Assembly (NCBI GenBank): GCA_964588665.1 | Contig: CAZPQQ010000004.1 | Coordinates: 1-64,000, forward strand | Direction: 5' to 3' | DNA: 64,000 nucleotides | Origin: UBA2160 sp964588665 | Lineage (GTDB): Bacteria > Chloroflexota > Dehalococcoidia > Lucifugimonadales > UBA1123 | Part shown: piece by piece, positions 44,839 through 54,238 of the stretch | How the letters are laid out: the number at the start of each line of letters is the position of its first letter | Position numbering within the stretch: the stretch's first letter is position 1 | Made by a program: the position numbers and the translations under genes | The notes under the pieces: generated by a model | Databases searched by the model: none | What the model saw: only the letters and a program-made list of their open reading frames with translations | Told to the model about the DNA's origin: nothing

Positions 44839-45096
44839 GTGACCGGCATCGGCCCTTGGGGAGGATTCATGCTCGGGCTGCTCGTCGGCAGCCTCATCTT
44901 GGCGGCTCTATCCTTTGGGATGGTGCCGTTGTACCCGCGGGACGCCCCCACACTGCTGCCCGAAGTCGCGGGCGTTGACGGCCCCGTCGAGTTCACTCGC
45001 ACTGATGTCTCGTATGGGAGGACTCTGTCAGCAAGTCAAGGCACTGCTGGACGCCCACTGGAGAGACGAGCGATGATTTCAGACCGATCTGCGTAG
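44806..45096 (+). CDS. Small single-pass membrane protein
   Basis: A 96-residue protein with one strong hydrophobic segment (residues about 19-42, GGFMLGLLVGSLILAALSFG) after a polar N-terminus, followed by a soluble tail. The tail has no recognised motif. No clear ribosome-binding site precedes the ATG; the start lies inside the duplicated element, whose other copy gives a similar first dozen residues (RTQ-S-A pattern). It could be a membrane-anchored partner of the secreted protein encoded next on the same strand. Confidence 0.4.
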   Translation: MKPRTQHSVAPVTGIGPWGGFMLGLLVGSLILAALSFGMVPLYPRDAPTLLPEVAGVDGPVEFTRTDVSYGRTLSASQGTAGRPLERRAMISDRSA

Positions 45097-45336
45097 AAGG
45101 ACGGCCCCGTCACTGGCGACATCCGCTGACGGCGTTGTTGCCGAGTTCGCGACATGTATCGAAACATGACAGGATGTCTCACCGTCTATTGATCGTGACG
45201 CTCGGACAAACACGGACAAACCAAAGGACGCTGCGCGGGCTCCCCCGCAGCGCATGCGGCTTGTAGTACGATGCCCCGGTGATAGCAAGCGGCGAAATGC
45301 CACCTGCGGAAATGTAACTCAAAGGAGATGAGAACT

Positions 45337-45937
45337 GTGAGAGATTACATCCAGCGGAATGGCCCCCTATGCGTTGATCCTGATCTTGCTGCTAGTGATT
45401 TTGGGGTTCGCGGTCGATAGTTGTTACGACACGCTCTATCCCCCTGCAGCTGCAACGCCCAAGGTGGCCGCGGCAACGATCACACCGCCATCGGCATTGC
45501 TCTACGCCGACAACTTATATCTCTTCGCTGTAACCGTCGAAACTGACATTGTGGTCGTGGGGCTCAAAAAGACACTGACGGTCTACATCGACCAAACCGT
45601 GGGCATAGACGACCGCCTTCATCAATTGACGGTTGACATACAGCCTGGCAAGAAATCGGGCTCGCAAGTGTTTCTGCTCAAGTGCACACCTGCCCGCCCA
45701 TGGACTCTCGTGGGTGATGGAGCCGACGACGCCGAAGACGAGGCGAGTTTCGAAGTGGAGGCGGAGGTCGTGACGGATTACTGGAACACAACCGGAGACG
45801 GTGTTAGCGAAATTGACTGTATCGCGGGGACGCACCCAGGGACGTCGTCTGGAAGCATCGTAATTGGCGAGGGCGTAATCGAAATACCAGGCTACGAGGA
45901 ACTGGTTGAGGAATCCGGCTTGGACCTCGGTAACTAA
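45337..45937 (+). CDS. Secreted, pilin-like protein with frameshift at a C5 run
   Basis: AAAGGAG precedes GTG 45337, which would encode VRDYIQRNGP before the frame ends at 45420. The main frame, from 45359 to 45937 (192 residues), begins MAPYALILILLLVILGFAVD, a hydrophobic helix without its own ribosome-binding site. Removing one C from the CCCCC at 45363-45367 joins the two as MRDYIQRNGPYALILILL, giving a normal signal peptide or type IV pilin-like N-terminus. The mature part (about 150 residues) is acidic and beta-rich (LKKTLTVYIDQTVGIDDRLH; SQVFLLKCTPARPWTLVGDG) and unlike known families. The candidates are a sequencing error, a phase-variable switch, or use of ATG 45359. Confidence 0.55.
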
Positions 45938-46332
45938 CGTCACAAGGGCGGTTTATTGGGTTTGCAGCACCCCGTCTCCGCACTCAAACCACCCGGATGC
46001 GCATATGCTCGAGCCAATTCAATGGAGGTCGAGATCATCAAATCGCCAAGTCGGATTGCACGCAATCCCGCACCATGCCTCCGAGATGAAACATAACATG
46101 ACAATCTGTTTGATTACTCGGCGGGCCGCGGGAGCCAATGGGCATCGTTTGACTCACGAAATTCGGGCAGGCGACAGACTTGGTGCGACATCGCGTCCAG
46201 CAATTCGTGACACGCGGCTCAGCGGTGTATCGACACCGTCGTTGTTGACATTAGCCGAACGGGATATCGCGCTAAGGCTTCGGTCTGTCAGAGTTGGTAA
46301 GACCGAGGTCCGTTCCTACGAAGCAGTTGCTC
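45938..46332. other. Intergenic region with MKHNMTIC element
   Basis: No supported gene. At 46086 lies ATGAAACATAACATGACAAT, a diverged relative of the element at 44709 and 57513. Nothing else recognised. Confidence 0.45.
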
Positions 46333-46720
46333 CGCTAGCCCGCCTGATGTTCTCGGAGCCGGTTATGCCGGATTCCTGCAGTTCCTTGATCTGAGCGTCG
46401 GTGTAGCCGGGTTCGCGCAGCACTTCCTCGTTGTGCTCGCCGACGGTTTGGGGGCGATCTGCGCAGATTGGCTGGGGTGTCTGAGAGCTTTACCGGGAAT
46501 CCGGTCAGCTTCACCGTGCCGTAGGCCGGGTGATCCGCTTCGATCACCATCTCGTTGTGCACGGCCTGCGCGTCCTCGAACACCTCTTGCAGGTCGTAGA
46601 CCGAGCCGGGCGGCAGGCCGTTGGCGTCGAACCGCTCCTCCGCTTCGGCGGGCGTGAACTTCTTGAACGCCTCCTCGAGCACGGAGCGGAGGGCAGGGGA
46701 GCCGTTCCGTCTGCGATTCA
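46333..46720 (-). pseudogene. CaiB/BaiF CoA-transferase C-terminal fragment
   Basis: Nearly the same protein as the C-terminal 130 residues of the CaiB gene at 54239-55483: SPALRSVLEEAFKKFTPAEA, then EERFDANGLPPGSVYDLQEV, then MVIEADHPAYGTVKLTGFPV. One extra base in TTTGGGGG near 46455 breaks the frame after LRRSPP. The similarity stops abruptly at about 46710-46720, where the complete gene continues with ENSPALRS-upstream sequence. It is a truncated duplicate without a start. The spaces on either side (45938-46332, 46721-47022) hold no gene. Confidence 0.8.
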
Positions 46721-47022
46721 CTCTGTCGAATTCGCTTGACGGAGCCTCGCAACTTCGCCTCGACTGGAGTGCCTGGTGTTTGACCGATTTCGCCCCTGAT
46801 GAAGCGTCCGTCGCCAATATGGGATCGGCTTCGCGACAAGATGGAGGAGGTCCTGGCTGGACCTACTCCATACGTACGTGGGCCGACCGCGCGACCGCCG
46901 CGACTGTGGTATATTCCCTGCGACTCTGGGGCACAGGGTTCTCGGAATACGCAGGGTTGGGTAGCGTGGCACGGCTGCCAAGATGATTGAGGGGCGGTGT
47001 CTGCATGCGCCATGAACTCTGA

Positions 47023-50000
47023 ATGCGCCCTTTGACGACCAACAGGCTCGTAATCAGACGGCTGATCGACGACTGGAAGCTGCTGCTGAGCATCTTCATA
47101 GGCATCATCGTGGCCACGACCCTGGTGGCCGGAGCGCCCGTCTACATTCGGACGCTCGACCGGATGGGCATGAATACGGCCATCGATCGAGCCTCCCAAC
47201 CCTTCCTCGATATCTACGCCGTGGCGCCGAACGTGATCTTGTCTCGCTCAAACCTTGAGGAGTCCGACAACGTCATAAGCGACGCCTCGCGGAACCGAAT
47301 CGGAGAGATTTTCAGCGCCGGTGAACGTTATCTGAAGGCCGCGACATACCTGGTTGGGACCCCAGAGCGACCACTCAAACCCCGAACAACGGTCTCCCGG
47401 GGCTATTTCCAGAATCTCTCGAATTTGGCGGACCACGTCACGTTCCTAAGCGGGCGTATGGCCACGGATGAGGTGGAGGAACGCCCGGACGGGCTTGTCG
47501 TCGAGGCGGTTATCGGCGAGGCCGGTGGGACGGCGTTCAATCTCGAGGTAGGCGACGTGGTCGTCCTCACGCCTTCCTTCGCCGAGCCAATGCGCGTGTC
47601 CGCCCGCATCGTCGGAATCCTCGAGCCGACGGACCGCGAAGAAGGATATTGGCGGCAGGACGCCAACGTCTTCATTGCGCCGCAACCTCTGGAAGAGTTG
47701 CCGGAAGTCGGAGTCCGAGTCGACGCCCAGCAACTCCCGCTAGCGCTGTTCATCACGTACGAAGCCCTGATTGAGGGCGTTGGAAAGTCATACCCGGGCA
47801 GCTTGGTGTCCGCAAGCTGGTATATGGCAGTCGACAAAGAGAAACTCAAGCTTTGGTCCAAAGACGAAATGAGGGCCAGGTTCGACCTGTTGGAGGTTGA
47901 CATCGCCGACGTGCTCAACGGACCGGCGGTGTTCTCTGGGATTGACATACTTCTGAACAGGTTCGAGCGGCGCAGTTTCTTCTCTAGCGTGCCTCATCTG
48001 TTGTTGCTGGTCATCATGGTCGTCACCGTGTTGTACTACATCTCGATGATGGTCTCGTATCTGGTCGGAAGCCGCGAGAGCGACGCGGCCCTGCTGAGAA
48101 GTCGCGGCGTCACCATGTGGCAATTCGCCAAGCTGTATGCGATCGAAGGGCTTGTCCTGACCGCGGCGGCCTCGGCACTTGCGCCGTTCATGGCAATGGG
48201 AGCGATATCCGCATCGGGAAAGCTTGGCTACTTCGAAGACATTACTTTTGGGGCCAGCCTTCCCGTGGACATCCACGTGTTGCCCTTCGTCGTTGCCGCG
48301 GGAACCGGTCTGCTGTGCCTGACGATCTTCGTGTTGCCGGCTGTCCTCGCGGCGCGCTCGGGACTCGTAGGGCATATGCTGCGTTCTTCGCGACCACCGG
48401 CGACGCCGGTCTTTCAGAGGTACAACCTGGACATCGCTCTGGTCATACTGGGTGGGCTCATATTCTGGGAGCTGTACTCCAGAGGCCAGATCGTCTCCGG
48501 CCGACTGTTCAACGACGAAGACGTAAACGAGGCATTGCTGTTCGCGCCAGTGTTGTTGCTGACGGTCGTGGCGCTTCTCTTCATGCGGTTCTTCCATTTG
48601 TTGGTCCGATACATCAGCGGCGACTCTCCCGCTTTCATGCACATCGTGTCGGCCGCCGCGCTGGCAACACTGGCGACCATCATCGTTGCTCGTGAAATCC
48701 GAGAGGTCTCGGATTCCGGGTGGCTGTCGGACGTCGCGTTGTTGGCGAGCGTAGGCGTCGTCTACTATTGGACGCAACGGGCAAGACGAACTTGGAATCG
48801 GACGGTTGGCCTGGTCGTGCAAGCAGGGCTCGTCGCGTTGCTCATATACGTGAACACGCCTAGCCGGGACGACGCCTCATTCGTACCTATGGTCGTCGTT
48901 GCTCTGCTGGTCCCATTCCAGCTTCTCTACCTGTTGATGCGCAGTCTTGCGCGAATGTATCCAGTTTGGATCGCGATGGCGATCTGGAACATGGCGCGCA
49001 ACCCATTGCAATATAGCTGGCTAGTGCTGCTCCTGGTCATGGTTGCCGGGCTAGCCGTCCTGGCGACGACCGTTGGCGGAACGCTGGACCGTAGTTACGA
49101 GGAACGCGTGCTCTACGAGGTGGGTGCAGACCTGAGGGTGTCGGGCGTTCCCCCTAATTCCACAAAACCGATAGACGATCTCGAGCGGACGTATCTCGAG
49201 ATGCCCGGTGTGACCGCGGTTTCGGTCGCCCGGCGTGACACAGGCTCGATCGGATCGAGTTTCGGGGGAAGCATATTCTCGATTCTGGCGGTGGACTCCC
49301 AGAACTTTCCCCGTATCACTTGGTATCGTGACGATTTTTCTCACGAAACCTTGCCTGGGTTGATGCGTTCGCTCCGGGCTGGGTTTGAGGCGCCGCCGAT
49401 CGAGATTCCTGTAAGGGCCACGAGCCTCAGGGTGTGGGTGCAGCCGGAGGAAGAGTACCCGAACGCCTCGCTGCGGATGGTCGTGCGAGACCGCAACGGT
49501 GTTCTGGGCACGCTATCACTGGGACTGGTGGGCGAACCCGTGTGGCATCCCATGGAGGCGGCGATGCCAAAGGACCTGACGCCGCCCGTCGACCTGGTCG
49601 CGATGCAGATGTACGAGCCGATTGCCAGGCTCACGGGAGACGCCGGATCAATCTCTTTTGACGACATTCAGGCCGTGTTCGAAAACGGCGAAGCTCCATT
49701 CACGCTTGACGACTTCGAAGAGATCAACGACTGGACGACTCTGGCGAATTCCTCCGACGTGTTACGCGCAACCAACGCAGCCCCGTTCAACGGACGGCGG
49801 TCGGGTGTGTTTTCGTTCGGCGGGTACACCGATTGGGGCATCCGCGGTTTCTACCGCCGTCCTGCAGGCGAACCAGTGCCGGTGGTGGCCAGCTCGTCGT
49901 TCGTTCGTGCGTCCGGCGCCAGTATCGGCGACGAGCTCATGGTGAGCGCGTTCAGCCAGATTCTTCCGGTCAAGATCGTGGATACGGTTGAATTCTTTCC

Positions 50001-50664
50001 AACCATGGACCCGTCTCTAGCAGGCTTTTTATTGATCGACCTTGACGTCCTGCTGACGCATCTCAACATCCTGAGCCAAACAACCATCGCGCGGCCGAAC
50101 GAGCTGTTTATCGACGAGGCGCCGGGGGCCGAGGATGCGATCCACCGATACGCGGTGAGCATGGCAGGCTCCCGCATCAAGGTCCATGACCGGGCGGCGT
50201 TGCTCGAGGCCGTCGGGCTGGACCCGCTAATCACCGCGGGTTGGAAGGCCATGGTGATCCTGGCCGCGGGCATCTCGCTGTTCGCCGCGTCGATGGGTTA
50301 CATCACATATCTTCTGTCGTTCGCAAGTCAGAGCCGCGCCGCGATGGACTCGTTGCGGGCGCTGGGCTTAACCAAACGCCAGATGGGTTGGCTGATGAGT
50401 GCGGAGCACCTGGTCATCGTGGCTTTCGGACTGATTATCGGAACAGCCACCGGCTTCGCCATGAGCAACATATTGGTATCCGGGATGGCGGTCACCGAAA
50501 CGGGCGCCCCAGTGCTGCCTCCGTTCGTACTGACGATCAGATGGTCGCTGTTGGCAGCGACATACTTGGCGATGCTGCTTGTGTTCGGCGCCGCCCTCTA
50601 CTGGATTAGCCGCACGGTCATCAGGGCCGACATGTACGAATTGGCCAATATGGAAGATGAGTAG
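47023..50664 (+). CDS. Giant FtsX-like ABC transporter permease, first of a pair
   Basis: A 1213-residue membrane protein. One helix at about residues 20-43 is followed by a large extracytoplasmic MacB-like domain to about 320, then a block of helices beginning HLLLLVIMVVTVLYYISMMV and containing SRESDAALLRSRGVTMWQ FAK, the FtsX cytosolic loop. More helices follow, then a second extracytoplasmic domain (about 690-1060), and a terminal FtsX module with AAMDSLRALGLTKRQMGWLM. This is a duplicated FtsX permease of the type that moves lipids or lipoproteins out of the membrane or powers an external complex. The ATPase partner is not in the window. It is followed by a paralogue after 12 bases. Confidence 0.82.
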   Translation: MRPLTTNRLVIRRLIDDWKLLLSIFIGIIVATTLVAGAPVYIRTLDRMGMNTAIDRASQPFLDIYAVAPNVILSRSNLEESDNVISDASRNRIGEIFSAGERYLKAATYLVGTPERPLKPRTTVSRGYFQNLSNLADHVTFLSGRMATDEVEERPDGLVVEAVIGEAGGTAFNLEVGDVVVLTPSFAEPMRVSARIVGILEPTDREEGYWRQDANVFIAPQPLEELPEVGVRVDAQQLPLALFITYEALIEGVGKSYPGSLVSASWYMAVDKEKLKLWSKDEMRARFDLLEVDIADVLNGPAVFSGIDILLNRFERRSFFSSVPHLLLLVIMVVTVLYYISMMVSYLVGSRESDAALLRSRGVTMWQFAKLYAIEGLVLTAAASALAPFMAMGAISASGKLGYFEDITFGASLPVDIHVLPFVVAAGTGLLCLTIFVLPAVLAARSGLVGHMLRSSRPPATPVFQRYNLDIALVILGGLIFWELYSRGQIVSGRLFNDEDVNEALLFAPVLLLTVVALLFMRFFHLLVRYISGDSPAFMHIVSAAALATLATIIVAREIREVSDSGWLSDVALLASVGVVYYWTQRARRTWNRTVGLVVQAGLVALLIYVNTPSRDDASFVPMVVVALLVPFQLLYLLMRSLARMYPVWIAMAIWNMARNPLQYSWLVLLLVMVAGLAVLATTVGGTLDRSYEERVLYEVGADLRVSGVPPNSTKPIDDLERTYLEMPGVTAVSVARRDTGSIGSSFGGSIFSILAVDSQNFPRITWYRDDFSHETLPGLMRSLRAGFEAPPIEIPVRATSLRVWVQPEEEYPNASLRMVVRDRNGVLGTLSLGLVGEPVWHPMEAAMPKDLTPPVDLVAMQMYEPIARLTGDAGSISFDDIQAVFENGEAPFTLDDFEEINDWTTLANSSDVLRATNAAPFNGRRSGVFSFGGYTDWGIRGFYRRPAGEPVPVVASSSFVRASGASIGDELMVSAFSQILPVKIVDTVEFFPTMDPSLAGFLLIDLDVLLTHLNILSQTTIARPNELFIDEAPGAEDAIHRYAVSMAGSRIKVHDRAALLEAVGLDPLITAGWKAMVILAAGISLFAASMGYITYLLSFASQSRAAMDSLRALGLTKRQMGWLMSAEHLVIVAFGLIIGTATGFAMSNILVSGMAVTETGAPVLPPFVLTIRWSLLAATYLAMLLVFGAALYWISRTVIRADMYELANMEDE

Positions 50665-50676
50665 GAACGTGGCGAA

Positions 50677-53600
50677 TTGTCCCTGATTCGCAACGCAGCC
50701 AGCTTGATCGGGGCATGGCCGCTGGTAGCCAGACGCGCCGTCGCTAGTTGGCGATTGCTTTCGACGGTCGTCGCCGGAGTGCTCATGGCATGTGCCGTCA
50801 TGGCGGGCACGGTCATCTACTTCGACGCGCTCAGAGAACTGGCTCTCACCGACACACTGAACATGCTGACCGTCGACGAGACGAACATACTTGTCAAATC
50901 CGACCGGGAACCCACGAACCGGGTGGAGGCGACAAAAGTGGTCCAGGCCACGCTTCTCGAGATCGACCGAAATGTCGGGTGGCTCCTGCGGGACCGGGTC
51001 GCGGGCGTGAAAACCGCAAACTTCTTCGTAACCGAACCCGGGCAAGAGTTCGCTGCCGGACTCGACAGTTCTCGGGCTTATTTCTTTCATGTCCCCACGA
51101 TCTATGAACACATCACGATCCTTCCCGGAGGGCGGACCCCGGCGGACGAGCCCGTCGGCGCCCCTGACGAGCCGTTGACGCTGGAGGTCCTCGCGCCCAC
51201 CGAAGCGGCCGAGTTCTTCGGCGTCGGCGTGGACGATCAACTCAAGATTTCGCCCGACTGGAACGAATCGGCGCCTTATGCCCACGTAAAGATTGTCGGG
51301 CTCTACGTGCGGAACGAACCGAGCGATCCATTCTGGCGCCTCGACAGCAAGATCTTGGGCGTCTCCTCGGCCGGCACTTTCCGCACCATCCCTCTCCTGG
51401 TCACAGAAGGGGCGTACTTCGACGTGTTGGGCAGCGCGTTGCCTGGAATGAGCACCACGTACGGTTGGTTGCTGGTCGTGGACAGGGAACGGTTGAACTC
51501 TGAGAACGCAACGCTCACGCGGTTGAGCATCGACGCGATGAGACGCAGCCTGTCTTCCAACCTGTTCGGCTACCTGCAGATCACTTCGCTCGACGATGCA
51601 CTGGAAGAGTACGACACTCGGTTGTTCTTCTCGAAGCTGCCGATGTTCATAATCCTGACTATGATCGCCGTTGTCGTCCTTTACTACGTCGTGGCCCTTT
51701 CATCGCTCTTGGTGGAACAGCAAAGGTCCGAGATTGTCCTGCTGCGGAGCCGGGGCGCGAGCTCGGGGCAGGTCCTGGCCGTGTTTGTGCTCGAGGGCGC
51801 TACGATCTCTCTGATCGGCATTGTCGTCGGTCCGTTGTTGGCGGCGCTCGTCATCAGCTTTCTCGGGTATACGCCTGCGTTCTCCGACTTGAGCGGCGGC
51901 AGCAGATTGGATGTCGGCCTGTCGACCGGGGCATACGTGATGAGCGCGATAGGCGGCCTGCTCAGTTTCGCGGCGTTGATGGCGTCGGCCGTGCAGGCAT
52001 CTCGCATCAGCGTTACGACACACCGCCACCAATCGGCGCGACCCGCCAGCCAACCTTTTTACCAGCGGCACTACCTTGACTTGCTGCTGTTGGCGGTTGG
52101 GATCCTGCTGTTTCGTCAGCTCTCTCAAGAGGGATCGGTGGCAGCCGTGGGCGTTTTCGGCTCCGTTGCGACAAACCGGGTGTTGCTGGGTGTCCCAGCG
52201 GTGATATTGGCGGCGTCGGCTCTGGTGCTGCTCAGGCTATTTCCGCTGGTCATGAGAGCAGCCAGCAGATTGCTACAGCCGGTGCTCCCGGTCGGGTTGG
52301 TATTCGGGCTATGGCAGATGGCGCGCAACCCGACGCATTACGCCCGCCTGTCGCTGCTTTTGATACTGACAGCTGGTCTGGGGGTCTTCGCGGCCAGCTT
52401 CGGCGGCGCCTTGCAGCGCAGCTTCGAGGACCGGTCCCTTTACTCCACGGGCGCAGACGTTCGGGTCGAAGGCGTCATGCTGGACTCTCGAAGAACCTCG
52501 ACGTCTCTCGTGGCTACTTACCAGGATCTGCCGTCGGTCACCGAAGTAGGCATCGCATTCAGGGGAACCGGGTCGGACCTGACTCAGCTTTTCGCAGGTT
52601 CGTACACCATGTTCGCCATCGACGGCGACGCGATCATGGACGTGGGTTGGTTTCGTGAGGATTTCGCGGACGGACCTCTAAGGCCAAAAGTCACGAGTTT
52701 ATCCAACCCAACTCCACCGCAGGGCATAGTCCTGCCGGCCGGCGCTGTTGGTGTCGGCGTCTCCGTCAAAGCCGACAGGCCGCATCCGGGAGTCCTTGTC
52801 GCGGCGAGAATCAGAGACACCAACGACCGGTACTTCACCTACATCCTCGGCGGGCTGACGTCTAGTGCATGGCAACAGTTGGAGACTGGATTCGAGCGTG
52901 TAAGCAACCTTCGCGGATTCGACTTGCTGCAACCGATCTCACCTCTTTCGCTGGTCTCGCTGACCGTGCACGAATCCGAAAGCCGGAACGGGCTCAGGGC
53001 AGGCTCGGTTGCGATATCGGAGATCTATGTGAACTTGGCGAACGGAGACACCCAGGTGATTGAACCGTTCGACTTCATCGAGCATTGGAGCGTCCTCCAA
53101 GCGGGGCAAGAGTCCGTTTCCGACGCTTGGCAGGCTGCTGGCGGGGTGTTAAACGGGGATGCCGCCGCCAACTTCATCTGGACAGAAGGAAACGCTATGG
53201 TGAGCCGAGGGGTGTTCCCAGGGCCTCCGATAGCGCCTCTGGACGTGGTGGCGTCAAAGTCTTTCCTCGACGCGAACCAACAACGCCAGGGAGAGACCAT
53301 CCAGGTGACCGTGCAGGGCCATCGTCTGAAAGTCTCGTTGGTGGACGTGATAGACTATTTCCCCACACTTGACACCGCCAACAAGTCGTACCTCATCGGT
53401 GACCTGGCTTCGATATCCAGCTACGCCAACCTGGAAGCGACCGGCTCCGAGTTCACACCCAACGAAATCTGGCTGTCCACCAGAGGCGATGGCGCTGAGC
53501 GAGACAGGCTCCTGGACATACTCGACGACAATCAGCCGTTCGCAAACCGCGAAATCTACGATAGGTCGGGAATGCTCTCGAACTCACGGGTAGACCCGCT

Positions 53601-54036
53601 GTTGGACGCGGGATGGAACGCGCTGTTGGTCGTGGCCTTTGCGGCGGTGTTCGTGCTCAGTGGCATCGGGTTCATGGTGCACGCGTACGTCTCATTCAAG
53701 GGCCGTGAAGTGCAGTTCGCATTGATGCGGACCATGGGTTTCACCATGCGCCAACTAATGACCTTGGTGTTCGTGGAGCAGGCAATGGTCATCGGCGCCG
53801 GCCTGGCTCTGGGTTCGTGGATGGGTGGAAGGTTGAGCGCCGCGATCACGCCGTTCCTCGGACACGACGATCAGGGGGTCCGGGTGTTGCCGCCGATTGT
53901 CACTCAGATCAACTGGGATACGCTGGCGATAACGTACGCGGCCATGGGGATGCTGTTCGCGTTCATAATCGCAGGCGTCATATGGTTCGTGCGCCGGATC
54001 TCGATGCAGCGGATACTGCGCCTGGGAGAGATGTAA
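50677..54036 (+). CDS. Giant FtsX-like ABC transporter permease, second of a pair
   Basis: A 1119-residue paralogue of the preceding protein with the same order: N-terminal helix (LLSTVVAGVLMACAVMAGTV), extracytoplasmic domain, helices with the FtsX loop VEQQRSEIVLLRSRGASSGQ, second extracytoplasmic domain, and a terminal module with REVQFALMRTMGFTMRQLMT. The two probably form a heterodimeric permease. The start is TTG 50677, 12 bases after the upstream stop. Both proteins keep their cytosolic coupling loops, so an ATPase from elsewhere is expected. Confidence 0.82.
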   Translation: MSLIRNAASLIGAWPLVARRAVASWRLLSTVVAGVLMACAVMAGTVIYFDALRELALTDTLNMLTVDETNILVKSDREPTNRVEATKVVQATLLEIDRNVGWLLRDRVAGVKTANFFVTEPGQEFAAGLDSSRAYFFHVPTIYEHITILPGGRTPADEPVGAPDEPLTLEVLAPTEAAEFFGVGVDDQLKISPDWNESAPYAHVKIVGLYVRNEPSDPFWRLDSKILGVSSAGTFRTIPLLVTEGAYFDVLGSALPGMSTTYGWLLVVDRERLNSENATLTRLSIDAMRRSLSSNLFGYLQITSLDDALEEYDTRLFFSKLPMFIILTMIAVVVLYYVVALSSLLVEQQRSEIVLLRSRGASSGQVLAVFVLEGATISLIGIVVGPLLAALVISFLGYTPAFSDLSGGSRLDVGLSTGAYVMSAIGGLLSFAALMASAVQASRISVTTHRHQSARPASQPFYQRHYLDLLLLAVGILLFRQLSQEGSVAAVGVFGSVATNRVLLGVPAVILAASALVLLRLFPLVMRAASRLLQPVLPVGLVFGLWQMARNPTHYARLSLLLILTAGLGVFAASFGGALQRSFEDRSLYSTGADVRVEGVMLDSRRTSTSLVATYQDLPSVTEVGIAFRGTGSDLTQLFAGSYTMFAIDGDAIMDVGWFREDFADGPLRPKVTSLSNPTPPQGIVLPAGAVGVGVSVKADRPHPGVLVAARIRDTNDRYFTYILGGLTSSAWQQLETGFERVSNLRGFDLLQPISPLSLVSLTVHESESRNGLRAGSVAISEIYVNLANGDTQVIEPFDFIEHWSVLQAGQESVSDAWQAAGGVLNGDAAANFIWTEGNAMVSRGVFPGPPIAPLDVVASKSFLDANQQRQGETIQVTVQGHRLKVSLVDVIDYFPTLDTANKSYLIGDLASISSYANLEATGSEFTPNEIWLSTRGDGAERDRLLDILDDNQPFANREIYDRSGMLSNSRVDPLLDAGWNALLVVAFAAVFVLSGIGFMVHAYVSFKGREVQFALMRTMGFTMRQLMTLVFVEQAMVIGAGLALGSWMGGRLSAAITPFLGHDDQGVRVLPPIVTQINWDTLAITYAAMGMLFAFIIAGVIWFVRRISMQRILRLGEM

Positions 54037-54238
54037 AGTCACGAAGCTGCGCTGGTGCGGCGAGTTCGCTCCGAGCAGCGGCTGCGATTCGAAATCCGCG
54101 TTCAGTCGCTGGCGCATCAGATGCAGCGCAGCGCACGATGGGTCGCAGCGCCAGGCAGACCGTTCGCATGGCGCTCAGGGATGCTCGACGCCGCTTCAAG
54201 ACAGGGCTGCCTTGTGTTGAAGCGGCGCCGATCTCACT

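Noticed and set aside
45229..45255. GC-rich hairpin before the pilin-like gene as a terminator
   Set aside because: The stem is interrupted and no T-run follows.
46363..47199. 278-codon minus-strand frame across the CaiB fragment
   Set aside because: It is an out-of-frame reading of the CaiB fragment plus the antisense of the FtsX gene start.
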